A DNA stretch of 64,000 nt from contig NZ_PDWO01000001.1 in NCBI RefSeq assembly GCF_010211765.1, positions 480,567 through 544,566 of the forward strand. The letters run 5' to 3'. Numbering within the stretch: the stretch's first letter is position 1; every line of letters begins with the position of its first letter. Both the position numbers and the translations under genes were made by a program. The notes under the pieces were generated by a model. The model saw only the letters and a program-made list of their open reading frames with translations, was not told the origin of the DNA and made no database searches. Positions 1 through 8,920 of this stretch are shown here, one piece after another. The DNA is from Pseudoxanthomonas kaohsiungensis. Lineage in GTDB: Bacteria > Pseudomonadota > Gammaproteobacteria > Xanthomonadales > Xanthomonadaceae.

Positions 1-786
1 GTCCAGCAGCACGGCATAACGCGTCGGCCGCCGGTCGGCAGCCGACCAGTGCAGGCGCAGGCCGCCGAACTCGCGCACCTGGCCCAGGTCCAGCACCAGG
101 CGCTGCCTGCCGCTGGCCCGCCAGGCGGTGGACAGGTCGCCGTCTATCGCCAGCGCCGCGGTATCGGGCGAAGCGGTGGCTTCCGCCGCCATGGCCCGGG
201 GTGGCGCCGGGGGGTCCACCGGCAGCGGTTCGAAGGTCAGCCCGTCGAAGCACACCGAGCCGGCACCGCCCGCGTTGTTGTAGATGGTGAACTCGATCTT
301 CGCGCTGCGGCGCAGGACCTTGTCCGCGTCCGGACCCCAGGCCTTGGAGATGTGCCGCTGGCGATATCGCACCTCGCTCCAGTCGCGCGGGAACTCGTAC
401 TTCGGCCGGTTCACCCACCACACGTTGTCGCCGCTGGCGTCGACCAGCTTGAACTGCAGGTCGTTGGCCGGCGAATCGCCGCGCAGCTGGAAGGCGAAAC
501 GGAAATTCTCCGGATACTCCAGCGGCAGGTCGCGCTGGATGCCGGCGTAGCCCGACACCCCGTTGAAGTCGTAGTCCAGGCACAGCGCCTTGCCTGCGAC
601 GCCCTCGACCTGGCGGATGCTGCCGCTGACCTGGTTGGAGACGACCACGCGCCAGGGCGAGGCGTCCTCGAAATCATCGAGCACGCGAGGTTGGGCCATT
701 GCCACCATCGGCGCCTGGGAAGCCAAGGCCAATGCAAAAGCCCCTGCCTGGCGGAGGATGCGGCTTGCCGGCCTCTGGCGAAACAC
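1..786 (-). CDS. Secreted discoidin (F5/8 type C) carbohydrate-binding protein, partial
   Basis: The gene runs off the left edge, so only the N-terminal 262 codons are visible. Residues 1-31 form a signal peptide (hydrophobic run GAFALALASQAP, cleavage after AMA). A beta-sandwich region starting LDDFEDASPWRV follows, resembling the galactose-binding-like domains attached to glycan-active enzymes. From about residue 205 a discoidin domain begins (ALAIDGDLSTAWRASGRQ, then LDLGQVREFGGLRLHW). It probably binds glycan at the cell surface or in the periplasm, and a catalytic domain may follow outside the window. It lies downstream of malG-, malF- and SBP-like genes on the same strand, so it probably belongs to the same uptake locus. 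The start is uncertain: GTG at 786 is the only reasonable codon upstream of the signal peptide and lacks a good ribosome site. Codons 2-9 lie inside one arm of hairpin element E1. Confidence 0.7.
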   Translation of the reverse strand, partial: MFRQRPASRILRQAGAFALALASQAPMVAMAQPRVLDDFEDASPWRVVVSNQVSGSIRQVEGVAGKALCLDYDFNGVSGYAGIQRDLPLEYPENFRFAFQLRGDSPANDLQFKLVDASGDNVWWVNRPKYEFPRDWSEVRYRQRHISKAWGPDADKVLRRSAKIEFTIYNNAGGAGSVCFDGLTFEPLPVDPPAPPRAMAAEATASPDTAALAIDGDLSTAWRASGRQRLVLDLGQVREFGGLRLHWSAADRRPTRYAVLLD

Positions 787-862
787 GCCGTGAATCCATC
801 CATGGAGGCTCGGGCGCGCCATCCATGGCGCGCACGGTTTCGCCAGAGGCCGGCAAGCCGCA
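759..862. repeat. Hairpin element E1 (26-bp perfect stem, 52-nt core)
   Basis: Positions 759-784 and 837-862 are perfect 26-nt inverted repeats around a 52-nt core (785-836). The core holds two small palindromes with CCATGG at their centres, one of them GCGCGCCATCCATGGCGCGC at 814-833. The reverse complement of this core matches the core of E2 at 43 of 52 positions without gaps, whereas the outer stems of E1 and E2 are unrelated. One arm overlaps the first codons of the discoidin-protein gene. No transposase is associated. Confidence 0.85.
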
Positions 863-963
863 CCTGCACATTCCTGCCGCGACCTGAAGGAAGCAGCAGG
901 ACCACGAATGACGGAAGCGCTGTTGCCCTCCACATCCGGTCGCGATGACATCGGGAGGCCCGG

Positions 964-1057
964 CGCGATGCGCCGGGCCGGGACCGTTGGCGTCATGGAT
1001 GGCGCCATCGAGCCCCCATGGATGGGTTCATGGCGTGTCCCGGCCCGGTGCATCGCG
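964..1057. repeat. Hairpin element E2 (21-bp stem, 52-nt core)
   Basis: Arms at 964-984 and 1037-1057 are complementary at 20 of 21 positions around a 52-nt core (985-1036). The core has the same length as that of E1 and shares the motifs CATGGATGGCGC and CCATGGATGG. It lies in the 349-bp space between malG (stop at 1136) and the discoidin gene, a space that E1 and E2 largely fill. A role in mRNA termination or processing is possible, but there is no T tract. Confidence 0.85.
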
Positions 1058-1135
1058 TCGGGCCCATGACCGCGCCGGCAAGCCAGCGCGTCACCCCGAC
1101 CACTCGACAGTCCATCGAAAAGCATCAGACCCACC

Positions 1136-1972
1136 TCACCCTTTGACACTACCCAGCAACAGGCCCTGGATGTAGTAGCGCTGCAGCAGCAGGAACAGCA
1201 GCAGCACCGGGATCACCGTGACCACCGCGCCGGCCATCATCATCTCCACGTCCATGATGTGCTCGCGCGACAGCGAGGCCAGCGCGACCGGCAACGTGTA
1301 GTGCTCCTGGTCGGTCAGCACGATCAGCGGCCACATGAAATCGTTCCACGCGGCCATGAAGGTGAAGATCGCCAGCGTCACCAGCACCGGCTTGAGCATC
1401 GGCAGCACGATCTGGAAGAAGATCCGCCACTCCCCCGCCCCGTCGATCCGTGCCGCCTCCAGCAGCTCGTCCGGGATCGAACGCGCGTATTGGCGCACCA
1501 GGAAGATGCCGAACACGCCGGCCAGCGCCGGCACCACCACGCCGGCGTAGCTGTTGACCAGGCCGAGCTGCTTCATCAGCAGGAACAGCGGCAGCATCGC
1601 CACCTGCGCCGGGATCACCAGCGCGGCCAGCAGCAGCTGGAATACCCGTTCGCGTCCGACGAAGCGCAGCTTGGCGAACGCATAGCCGGCCAGGGTGTTG
1701 AACAGCAGGGAACCGAGGGTGATCGCCACCGACACCAGCACGCTGTTGGCGAAGTTGCGCGCCATGCCGGTGCGCCCGAACATCTCGCGGTAGTTGTCCA
1801 GGCTCAGCGCGGATGGCAGCAAGGGGGGCGGGAAGCGGCTGGCCTCGCCAGCGGGCATGAACGATACCGACAGCATCCACAGCAGCGGCGCGATGCTGAC
1901 CAGCGCCATCGCCAGCAACGCCGCGTTGACCAGCAGCCCGTGCCAACGCGACTGCCCGACCTGCGCGCTCAT
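1136..1972 (-). CDS. Carbohydrate ABC transporter permease, MalG type
   Basis: This 278-residue inner-membrane protein has six predicted membrane segments. The permease EAA loop is visible in its C-terminal half (EAARIDGAGEWRIFF, then QIVLPMLKP), which is where the cytoplasmic ATPase docks. With the neighbouring MalF-type permease it should form the membrane channel of a CUT1-family sugar importer. The start at 1972 was chosen because GGAGGAGGGG sits just upstream. An in-frame start at 1993 has no such site. It follows the MalF gene by 25 bases and is the last transporter gene. No ATPase gene is visible here, so a shared MsmX/UgpC-like ATPase elsewhere is likely (inference). Confidence 0.93.
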   Translation of the reverse strand: MSAQVGQSRWHGLLVNAALLAMALVSIAPLLWMLSVSFMPAGEASRFPPPLLPSALSLDNYREMFGRTGMARNFANSVLVSVAITLGSLLFNTLAGYAFAKLRFVGRERVFQLLLAALVIPAQVAMLPLFLLMKQLGLVNSYAGVVVPALAGVFGIFLVRQYARSIPDELLEAARIDGAGEWRIFFQIVLPMLKPVLVTLAIFTFMAAWNDFMWPLIVLTDQEHYTLPVALASLSREHIMDVEMMMAGAVVTVIPVLLLFLLLQRYYIQGLLLGSVKG

Positions 1973-1997
1973 CGCCCCTCCTCCCGCGCCCACCGCC

Positions 1998-2876
1998 TCA
2001 TACCAGCTCCTTGCGCCGGCCGAAGCGCAGCATGGCCGTGGTCACGCCCAGGATGATCAGGAACAGCAGGAACGCCACCGCCGAAGCGCGGCCCAGGTTC
2101 CACCACTTGAAGCCTTCCTCGAACATGAAGTACAGCACGCTGACCGTGCTCTGCAGCGGGTCGCCGCGGGTCATCACATAGGGCTCGGCGAACAGCTGGA
2201 AGTAACCCGAAACGGTGATCACCCCGACCACCAGCAGTACCGGGCCGAGCTGCGGCAGGGTGATATGCAGGAATTGCTGCCAGCGCGAGGCGCCGTCGAT
2301 GCGCGCCGCCTCGTAGAGGTCCTGCGGAATCGCCTGCAGCCCGGCCAGGAAGATCACCATGTTGTAGCCGAAGTTCTTCCACACCGCGAACAGGATGATC
2401 GTAGGCATGGCCCAGCGCGGGTCGCCCAGCCAGTCCACCGGCGAAATGCCCACGTGGCCCAGCGCCCAGTTCACCAGCCCGTAGCTGGTATGGAACAGGT
2501 AGCGCCAGATCACCGCAACCGCGACCAGGGTGGTCACCACCGGCGCGAACAGGGCGGTGCGGTACAGCGCCTTGAACCGCGCCGCCGGCGCGTTGAGCAG
2601 CAGCGCCGCGCCCAGCGACACGGCGATCGACAGCGGCACGCCGACCACCACGAAGTAGGTGGTGTTCCAGAGCGACTTCCAGAACATCGGCGTGCGCAGC
2701 AACTCCAGGTAGTTGTCTAGGCCGATGAAGCGCAGGTTGCTTCGGTCCGCCAGGGCATACAGGTCGAAGTCGGTCAGGCTCAGGGCCAGCGCCGACAGCA
2801 CCGGCAGGCCGAAGAAGACGCCGATCACCAGCAGCGCCGGCCCGGCGAACATCCAGCCTGCGAGCGAGCGCTTCAT
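1998..2876 (-). CDS. Carbohydrate ABC transporter permease, MalF type
   Basis: This 292-residue inner-membrane permease has six hydrophobic segments and the EAA loop signature (EAARIDGASRWQQFLHITLP). It partners the MalG-type permease immediately downstream and the solute-binding lipoprotein immediately upstream. Its ATG at 2876 overlaps the TGA of the binding-protein gene by four bases, which indicates translational coupling. The length is normal for the UgpA/MalF-like group without the large periplasmic P2 loop of E. coli MalF. The substrate cannot be read from the permease. The GH144-type enzyme next door suggests a glucan oligosaccharide. Confidence 0.93.
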   Translation of the reverse strand: MKRSLAGWMFAGPALLVIGVFFGLPVLSALALSLTDFDLYALADRSNLRFIGLDNYLELLRTPMFWKSLWNTTYFVVVGVPLSIAVSLGAALLLNAPAARFKALYRTALFAPVVTTLVAVAVIWRYLFHTSYGLVNWALGHVGISPVDWLGDPRWAMPTIILFAVWKNFGYNMVIFLAGLQAIPQDLYEAARIDGASRWQQFLHITLPQLGPVLLVVGVITVSGYFQLFAEPYVMTRGDPLQSTVSVLYFMFEEGFKWWNLGRASAVAFLLFLIILGVTTAMLRFGRRKELV

Positions 2877-4174
2877 GGGGCCTGCTCCGCCGTGGCATCG
2901 GCGTGGTCGCGCTCGTACATCCAGCGCCGCTTCTCGAGGATCGCGTCGACCCGCCGGTCCAGTTCCGCCAGCGCCTGTTCCTGCGGCTGTCCGCCCCGCA
3001 CCACCCGCTCGGTGGCGATGCGCATCTCCTGCACGATCCGCTCCCACTCCAGCACCTTCGGCGTGGGCTTGACCCGCTCGAGCTGGTCGCGGAAGGCACG
3101 GGCGAACTCGTCCTGCGCCAGCGCCGGATGCTCCCAGGTGCTGCGCCGGGGCGGCAGGTCGCCGATCATCGCGTGGAAACGCTGCTGGATGTCCGGCCGG
3201 GACAGGAACTCGATCAGCTTCCACGCCTGCTGCTGCCGCGGCGAATCACGGAAGATCACCAGGCTGGTGCCGCCGGCGATGCCCGCGCCCGGGCCGTCGG
3301 GACCCGGCAAGGGCATCGTGCCCCACTGTCCTTCCAGCCCCGGTGGCTGGCGCTTGCGGAATTCGCGGATGTTCCAGGGGCCGGACAGGTAGAAGGCATA
3401 GAACCCGTTGAAGAACTCGTCCCAGACGTTGGAGATCTGGGTTTCGGACATCTTCGGCGCCCAGCCCTGCTCGAACATGTTGGCGTAGAACGCCAGCGCG
3501 CGGCGGAAGCCGGGGCTCTGGAAGTTGCCGCGCGTGCCGTGGTCGCGCAGCAGCGGATCGTCCTGCTGCAGGGCGAAGGACAGCTGCTGCTCGAATTCGT
3601 TGAGCGGCATCAGGATCGCGTAGCGGTCCGGCCCGACGTGGGCCTTGACCGCGGCCATCGCCTGCTCCCACTCGGCCCAGGTCCGGGGCGGCCGCTGCAC
3701 GCCGGCCTCGCGCAGCAGGTCCTTGCGGTAGAACAGCAGGCGCGTGTCCACGTACCAGGGGATGCCCAGCAGCTGGCCGTCGATCACGCTGGTGTCCCAG
3801 ATGCCCGGGAAGAAGTCGTCCGGGTCGACCACGCTGGAGGCATCGACGAACGGCTGCAGCGGCTCGAGCACGCCCAGCGCGGCGAACTCCGGCAGCCAGG
3901 TGTTGCCGAGCTGGCACACATCGGGCAGCCCCTGCGCGGCGAAGGCGGTCAGCAGCTTCTCGTGCGCCGCGGTCCATGGAATCTGCTGGATCTCGACGTC
4001 GATGCCGGTCTCGCGCTCGAACTCCGGAATCAGTTCGGCGACCACTTCCGCTTCGCGGCCCATGGCCCAGAAGCGCAGTGGCTCCTGCCGGTCGCGCGTG
4101 CAGGCGGACAATAGCACGACCAGGGAGGCGACCGCGCAGGCGGACGCCCATCGCCAGCGTCGCCTCGCGCTCAC
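2873..4174 (-). CDS. ABC transporter sugar-binding lipoprotein (family 1 SBP)
   Basis: This 433-residue exported binding protein begins with an arginine-rich N-terminus, a hydrophobic stretch and a lipobox (VVLLSAC, Cys about residue 24), so it should be tethered to the membrane. Family 1 solute-binding features follow: LRFWAMGREAEVV at the mature N-terminus, a VDTRLLFYRKDL segment, and FYLSGPWNIREF in the second lobe. It would deliver oligosaccharides to the two permeases encoded downstream. The GTG start at 4174 overlaps the TGA of the GH144 gene (GTGA), so the start is well fixed by context. The C-terminal 40 residues are charged and helical. Confidence 0.9.
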   Translation of the reverse strand: MSARRRWRWASACAVASLVVLLSACTRDRQEPLRFWAMGREAEVVAELIPEFERETGIDVEIQQIPWTAAHEKLLTAFAAQGLPDVCQLGNTWLPEFAALGVLEPLQPFVDASSVVDPDDFFPGIWDTSVIDGQLLGIPWYVDTRLLFYRKDLLREAGVQRPPRTWAEWEQAMAAVKAHVGPDRYAILMPLNEFEQQLSFALQQDDPLLRDHGTRGNFQSPGFRRALAFYANMFEQGWAPKMSETQISNVWDEFFNGFYAFYLSGPWNIREFRKRQPPGLEGQWGTMPLPGPDGPGAGIAGGTSLVIFRDSPRQQQAWKLIEFLSRPDIQQRFHAMIGDLPPRRSTWEHPALAQDEFARAFRDQLERVKPTPKVLEWERIVQEMRIATERVVRGGQPQEQALAELDRRVDAILEKRRWMYERDHADATAEQAP

Positions 4175-5802
4175 GGGGGCGGCTGCGCCCGGTTGCTGGC
4201 GGGCTGCTCCTGCTTGGCCTGTGCCTCGGCGGCCGCGGCGCGCGATTCGGCCATGCCCAGCGCGCGCGCGTCGCCGGCGCCCGGCACGGACGACCCGCCC
4301 TGCCCGGCTTCCTCCTCCGGGGTGAGCCAGCCCCCGCGGAACCCGGCCTGCTCCAGGCCCTTGCGGATGTACGGGCTCTTCTTCATCACGGTCCAGACGA
4401 ACTCGTTGCGGTAATTGGCGATCATCGCCAGGATCGGCCCCTGGTCGATGCCGATGTAGTCGCTGGCCACCCAGCCCTTGCCCGGCACCAGGCGGCCGGT
4501 CTTGAGCGGAATCTCGAAGTCGAAGCTGGGATTGAACGAATCGAGGAATCCGTAGCTCGAGTACAGGTAGTCGCCGTAGCGGCGGTGCATCTCCTCGGTG
4601 GCCGGGATCACGACCTCGGGCGCGAACACGATCGAGGAGATCGCCGCGGTCGGCGCGATCGTGCCGTCGTCGAAGTTCTCGCGCAGCCCTGCGCCACGCG
4701 AGGAGTAATGGCGGAACTCCCGCTCTTCGCCGCGGTAGATCTGGCGGGTATTCTGCGGGCCGTCGCTGGCGGTCAGGCCCCAGACGTTCTCGCCGTAGTC
4801 CTTCCACTTCATCGGGTTGGCGATCGCATACTCGCGGTGGGCCAGCGCCGCGCGGCGGCTGTTGAGGAAGTAGTCGATCCCGCGCTCGCGCATGTACTGG
4901 TCCTGGATGTCCCGGTAGTCGATCCAGACATGGCTGTACTGGTGGCCGAACAGCGGCCCGAACGACAGGTACTCCTGGCCGTAGTAAACGCCCCAGTCAT
5001 GGTCGTAGGTGCGCGTCCACACGGTCCACGCATCCGGGCTCACGGCGTGCGTCGGCGAGCCGAGCGCCAGCACGTAGAGCAGCATGGCCTCGTTGTAGCC
5101 CATCCAGTCATGGACGATGAAACCGCTCTCCGGGAACCAGCCCATCGATATCAGCGGTTCGCGCTGCTGCAGCCAGGTCCAGTCCACCTTGCGGTAGAGC
5201 TGGTCGGCGATGCGCCGGATCTCCCGCTCGCGCGGATCGTCGCTGTCGTAGTAGGCCTGCGCGAAGAGCACGCCCATCATCAGCAGCGCCGTGTCGACGC
5301 TGGACAGCTCCACCCAGCTGTCGTAGCGATGGCCCTGCTGCATGTCCAGGAAGTGGTAGTAGAAGCCCTTGTAGCCTCCCTTGCCGGTCCGCTGCGGCCC
5401 CTGCGGGATGTCGCGCAGGAAGCGCAGGGTGGTCAGGGTCCGGTCCACGGCCTGGGTGCGGCTGACCCAGCCGTTCTCGATGCCGATCGGATAGGCCGTG
5501 AGCGCGTAGCCGATCGAGGCGACGCTGGCGAACGGCCGCGACGGGTAGCGGTCGGGAGTCAGGCCGTTGCGTTCGTTGGTCGTGTCCCAGAAGAACTGGA
5601 AGGTGCGCTTCTCGATGTCGCGGAACAGCGGCGGCAACTCGGGCCGCGGCGGCCGCTCCGGCAGCACCGGCTCGATCAGCACGACGTCGGGCTTGGGCGC
5701 GGCCGGCTCCGGCGGCGGGGGCGGCGGCTCCCGGCCGCACGCGGCCAGCAGCCAGACTGCTACCGCCACCAGTGCCCCGATCTTCAGCTGCCGCGCGCTC
5801 AC
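4171..5802 (-). CDS. GH144-type glucanase lipoprotein (glycoamylase-like)
   Basis: This 543-residue lipoprotein has a lipobox (WLLAAC), a proline-rich linker at residues 25-55, and an alpha/alpha-barrel enzyme domain beginning FRDIEKRTFQFFWDTTN. The aromatic-rich stretches YLSFGPLFGHQYSHVW and SYGFLDSFNPSF are typical of the family once called glycoamylase (PF10091). Characterised members of that family are endo-beta-1,2-glucanases (CAZy GH144). The protein would therefore cut a beta-1,2-glucan or related polymer in the periplasm, between the TonB receptor and the ABC importer. A C-terminal Ala/Gln-rich tail of about 40 residues looks disordered. The GTG start at 5802 is preceded by GGGGAG. 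Substrate specificity is inferred from family membership only. Confidence 0.85.
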   Translation of the reverse strand: MSARQLKIGALVAVAVWLLAACGREPPPPPPEPAAPKPDVVLIEPVLPERPPRPELPPLFRDIEKRTFQFFWDTTNERNGLTPDRYPSRPFASVASIGYALTAYPIGIENGWVSRTQAVDRTLTTLRFLRDIPQGPQRTGKGGYKGFYYHFLDMQQGHRYDSWVELSSVDTALLMMGVLFAQAYYDSDDPREREIRRIADQLYRKVDWTWLQQREPLISMGWFPESGFIVHDWMGYNEAMLLYVLALGSPTHAVSPDAWTVWTRTYDHDWGVYYGQEYLSFGPLFGHQYSHVWIDYRDIQDQYMRERGIDYFLNSRRAALAHREYAIANPMKWKDYGENVWGLTASDGPQNTRQIYRGEEREFRHYSSRGAGLRENFDDGTIAPTAAISSIVFAPEVVIPATEEMHRRYGDYLYSSYGFLDSFNPSFDFEIPLKTGRLVPGKGWVASDYIGIDQGPILAMIANYRNEFVWTVMKKSPYIRKGLEQAGFRGGWLTPEEEAGQGGSSVPGAGDARALGMAESRAAAAEAQAKQEQPASNRAQPPP

Positions 5803-5890
5803 GCCATACTCCCCTGTTACCCGCCCCCTGGATCCACTTGCCTGCCCCGCCCCCGCCCGGCGCCTGACGGCGCACGGGCGGGGTGAAGCG

Positions 5891-5933
5891 CGACGGGCCT
5901 GCCTGGCGGGAGAGGTGACCCGGCAGGCCGTCG
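5891..5933 (-). terminator. Intergenic hairpin between TonB receptor and GH144 gene
   Basis: CGACGGGCCTGCC at 5891-5903 pairs with GGCAGGCCGTCG at 5922-5933 with one bulge, immediately after the receptor stop codon at 5939. There is no T tract, so it may be a partial terminator or an mRNA-stabilising stem that lowers expression of downstream genes relative to the receptor. Confidence 0.45.
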
Positions 5934-5938
5934 TGACC

Positions 5939-8920
5939 TCACCAGTCGATACCGATCGACAGCTTGAAGGTACGCGTCGGCAATGCGATGGCGTTCGGCG
6001 TGCCCCACAGCGGATTCTGCGGCTCGCCCGCACCGCCGCGCCAGTCTTCGTAACCGGAATAGTTGGTCCAGTCGAAAATGTTGAGCACGTCGAAGCGCAG
6101 CCGCAGCGCCACGTTGCTGCCGGTATCGAACACCTTCTCGACCGCCACGTCGACCTGCTTGAAGTCGTCGTCGGGCGTGTAGCTGTCGAAATAGCAGTAG
6201 GCCCAGGCCGAGACGTTGCAGTTCTGGTAGTAGCGCGGCGTCGCGTCGGACCACACGCCCTTGCCGGAGAAAGTCAGGTCCCACGGACCATCCCAGATGC
6301 CGGAGGCCACGACCCGGTTCTTGGGGACCTTGCCCGGGAACCAGCCGTAGTCTTCGATCCGCTCGGCGTTGAACGCACCGGGAAACCCGTCGATCGGGCT
6401 GTTCTGCTCGGAGTCGGTGTAGGTGTAGGCGAAAGTCGCCGCCCAGCCGGACGACCGGGTATAGGGCTTCTCGAGCTTGACGTACACCGAGTTGGTCTTC
6501 GTCTCCAGCGCGTTCTGTCCCAGGATCAGGTTCGAGAACGGCGCGAAGCCCTGCCCCCACGGCGGCGGATCGGTCGCGTCCGGCGGCGTCGGCGGGAAGA
6601 ACAGCCCATCCGGGCGACGGTTGCCGAGCAGGAACGCGATGCCGTCGTGGCTGCGCACGTAGGAATACATCACCTCGGTCTGCCAGTCATGCCCGAGGAC
6701 TTCGAACGCGTTGCGCATGCCCAGGCCGAACTGGTCCGAGTACGGCACCACGAGGTTGTTGTCCATCAGGAACACCTCGCGACCGGCGCCGCTGACGCTG
6801 GTGCTGCGCAGGTAGTCCGGGTCGAGGTAGCGCGGGTCCCATTCGCGGCAGGGCGCGCTGGTGGCCGTGTCGCAGGGATGCAGCGCGGTGTTGAAGTCGT
6901 AGACGTACTGGCCCCAGCTGGCCTTGGATATCTCGTTCTGCAGGTAGTCGAACAGGTTGCGGTCGTAGGACCTGCCGGCGCCGCCGAAGATCACGTGGCG
7001 CTGGTCGGCGTTGAGGTCGTAGGAGAAGCCGAAGCGCGGGGCCCAGTTGTTGCGGTCCGGGTCGCGGTTGCCGCCGGTGCTGATGTAGTCGTTGATGTCG
7101 ACGCCCGAGTTGGGCAGGTTGGTGTTCGAGTTCTGCAGCGCCGTGACCACTTCGGCCGGGGTGACGTAATCCTCGTATGCGGGCGTGCTTTCCACGTCCC
7201 AGCGGACGCCCAGGTTCAGGGTGAGGTGGTCGTTGACCTCCCAGTCGTCCTGGATGTAGATGCCGAACTGGCTGTTGTCCGAGCTTGCCGTTCCGTCGCC
7301 GAAGCCGGCGACCGGCGCACCGAACTGCACCCGGATCGGCACCGTCAGGCTTTCGTTGACGTCATAGAAGAACTGCGGGTTGTACCTGTTCTGCTCCAGC
7401 GTCTCCAGGTCCACGCGCTTGTACTTCACGCCCATCTTGATCGTGTGGCCGCTGATGCCGGTGAAGGTCAGGTCGTCCTGGAACGACCAGCCCTTCTGCC
7501 CCTTGTCCTGGTAGTTGTCGCCACCGCCGCTGCGGACGATGAGGGTGCCGTCGCGCGAGGTGCCGCCGTTGCCCGTGACCAGGTAGTAGCCCGGGACGAA
7601 GTTGGCCGGCTCCGGGCTCCAGAAAGCGTCCTCGTAGGTGATGTGCGCGTCGTTGAGCCAGTCGCCCGCCGTCAGCTGGTAGCGCAGGTCCACCCGCGTC
7701 TCTTGGTTGGTGTTGTACGTGCCCGCTGGCGGCAGGCGCTCGTCGCCGACCTGGATGGTCTCGCTTTCGTCGCGGTACTTGCCGGTCAGTTCGAAGTAAT
7801 GGTTCTCGCCCACCAGCCAGTCGATCTTGCCGAAGTACAGGTCCTCCTTGAACGGCGAGGTATAGGTGCCCGACCCGAACTGCTCCTGCAACTCCGGCGG
7901 CAGGTCGCCGACGTCGTAGCCGCCGCCGATCCGGAAGGTCTTGGGGGTGCTGAACTCCTTGGCCTCGTAGGCCAGGAAGAAGTGCGCGCGGTCCTGCACG
8001 ATCGGCCCGCCGAAGGACACGCCGTACTGCTCCTGCTTGCTCTCGGCCTTGGTGGCGCCTGGCCGCTTCTCGAAGTCGGTGGCCGCGCGCCAGTCGGTCA
8101 TCGTGTAGTCCCAGAAGAAGCTGCCCTGGAACTCGTTGCTACCCGAACGGGTCGCGGCCACGACCGCCGCGCTGCTGAGCTGGTCGTACTCGGCCTTGTA
8201 GTTCTGGGTGATGACCTTGTACTCGCCGATAGCCGACTGCGGGAACGGGTTGCCGCGGCTGGTGTCCTGGCCACTGATGCCGCCGGTGGTGACGTAGTTC
8301 TTCTGGCCCACGCCATCGATGAACACATTGACCGCGTTGGCGCTCTGCGCGCCGGAGCGCAGCCGGGTGTTGCCGCTGGCGTCGGTGATGAACTGCACGC
8401 CGGGCACGGTATCGGCGAACGCCAGGAAGTTGCGGCTGTTCTGCGGCAACGCCTCGATCTGCTTGTTGCTGATGTAGGTGGCCACCTCGGAGGTGCGCGT
8501 CTCCACCGCCGCGCCGACCACCTGCACCGCGTCCAGCGTGGTCGCCTCGCCCGTCGTCGCGGTTTCGGCCACCCCGCCCACGCCCAGGTCCACGGTGGCG
8601 GTCTGGCCGACCTGCACCGTCAGCTCGCGGGTGGTGGTCTGCCCGCCCGACTGCACTTCGATGCGGTAGGTGCCCGGTGGCAGGCCGGCGACCGCGTAGC
8701 GGCCGTCCTCCGACGCCTGCACGGTCCTGCGCAGTCCCGTGGCCGGGTTGACGACGATCACCTGGGCGTTGGCCGCCGGTGCGGAATCGGCCATCACCTG
8801 GCCGCGGATGGTGGCGCCGGTGCTCTGCGCCATCGCCGGCGCCGCGCCCAGCGCCAGGCCGCCTGCCAGCGCCATGGCCAGCAGGCTGCGCGCGGGTGCG
8901 CCCTTGTAGTTGCCTTTCAT
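5939..8920 (-). CDS. TonB-dependent receptor with carboxypeptidase-like regulatory domain
   Basis: This 993-residue outer-membrane receptor has a signal peptide (residues 1-32, LGAAPAMAQS). A carboxypeptidase-D-like regulatory domain follows at about 35-115 (TIRGQVMADSAPAANAQVIV, then GRYAVAGLPPGTYRIEV). Next come a plug domain starting near IEALPQNSRNF and a long beta-barrel. The barrel ends LPTRTFKLSIGIDW, and a terminal aromatic residue is the usual outer-membrane assembly signal. Such receptors import oligosaccharides in Xanthomonads. It is the first structural gene after the lacI-type regulator, 58 bases away, with GAGGGAAG before the ATG. Together with the GH144 enzyme and ABC importer it gives a complete path from outside to cytoplasm. 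Confidence 0.95.
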   Translation of the reverse strand: MKGNYKGAPARSLLAMALAGGLALGAAPAMAQSTGATIRGQVMADSAPAANAQVIVVNPATGLRRTVQASEDGRYAVAGLPPGTYRIEVQSGGQTTTRELTVQVGQTATVDLGVGGVAETATTGEATTLDAVQVVGAAVETRTSEVATYISNKQIEALPQNSRNFLAFADTVPGVQFITDASGNTRLRSGAQSANAVNVFIDGVGQKNYVTTGGISGQDTSRGNPFPQSAIGEYKVITQNYKAEYDQLSSAAVVAATRSGSNEFQGSFFWDYTMTDWRAATDFEKRPGATKAESKQEQYGVSFGGPIVQDRAHFFLAYEAKEFSTPKTFRIGGGYDVGDLPPELQEQFGSGTYTSPFKEDLYFGKIDWLVGENHYFELTGKYRDESETIQVGDERLPPAGTYNTNQETRVDLRYQLTAGDWLNDAHITYEDAFWSPEPANFVPGYYLVTGNGGTSRDGTLIVRSGGGDNYQDKGQKGWSFQDDLTFTGISGHTIKMGVKYKRVDLETLEQNRYNPQFFYDVNESLTVPIRVQFGAPVAGFGDGTASSDNSQFGIYIQDDWEVNDHLTLNLGVRWDVESTPAYEDYVTPAEVVTALQNSNTNLPNSGVDINDYISTGGNRDPDRNNWAPRFGFSYDLNADQRHVIFGGAGRSYDRNLFDYLQNEISKASWGQYVYDFNTALHPCDTATSAPCREWDPRYLDPDYLRSTSVSGAGREVFLMDNNLVVPYSDQFGLGMRNAFEVLGHDWQTEVMYSYVRSHDGIAFLLGNRRPDGLFFPPTPPDATDPPPWGQGFAPFSNLILGQNALETKTNSVYVKLEKPYTRSSGWAATFAYTYTDSEQNSPIDGFPGAFNAERIEDYGWFPGKVPKNRVVASGIWDGPWDLTFSGKGVWSDATPRYYQNCNVSAWAYCYFDSYTPDDDFKQVDVAVEKVFDTGSNVALRLRFDVLNIFDWTNYSGYEDWRGGAGEPQNPLWGTPNAIALPTRTFKLSIGIDW

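Noticed and set aside
5817..6560. Long antisense and alternate-frame readings inside the TonB receptor and other genes
   Set aside because: High GC gives long open frames opposite real genes. The frames with recognisable family motifs were kept and the others dropped.
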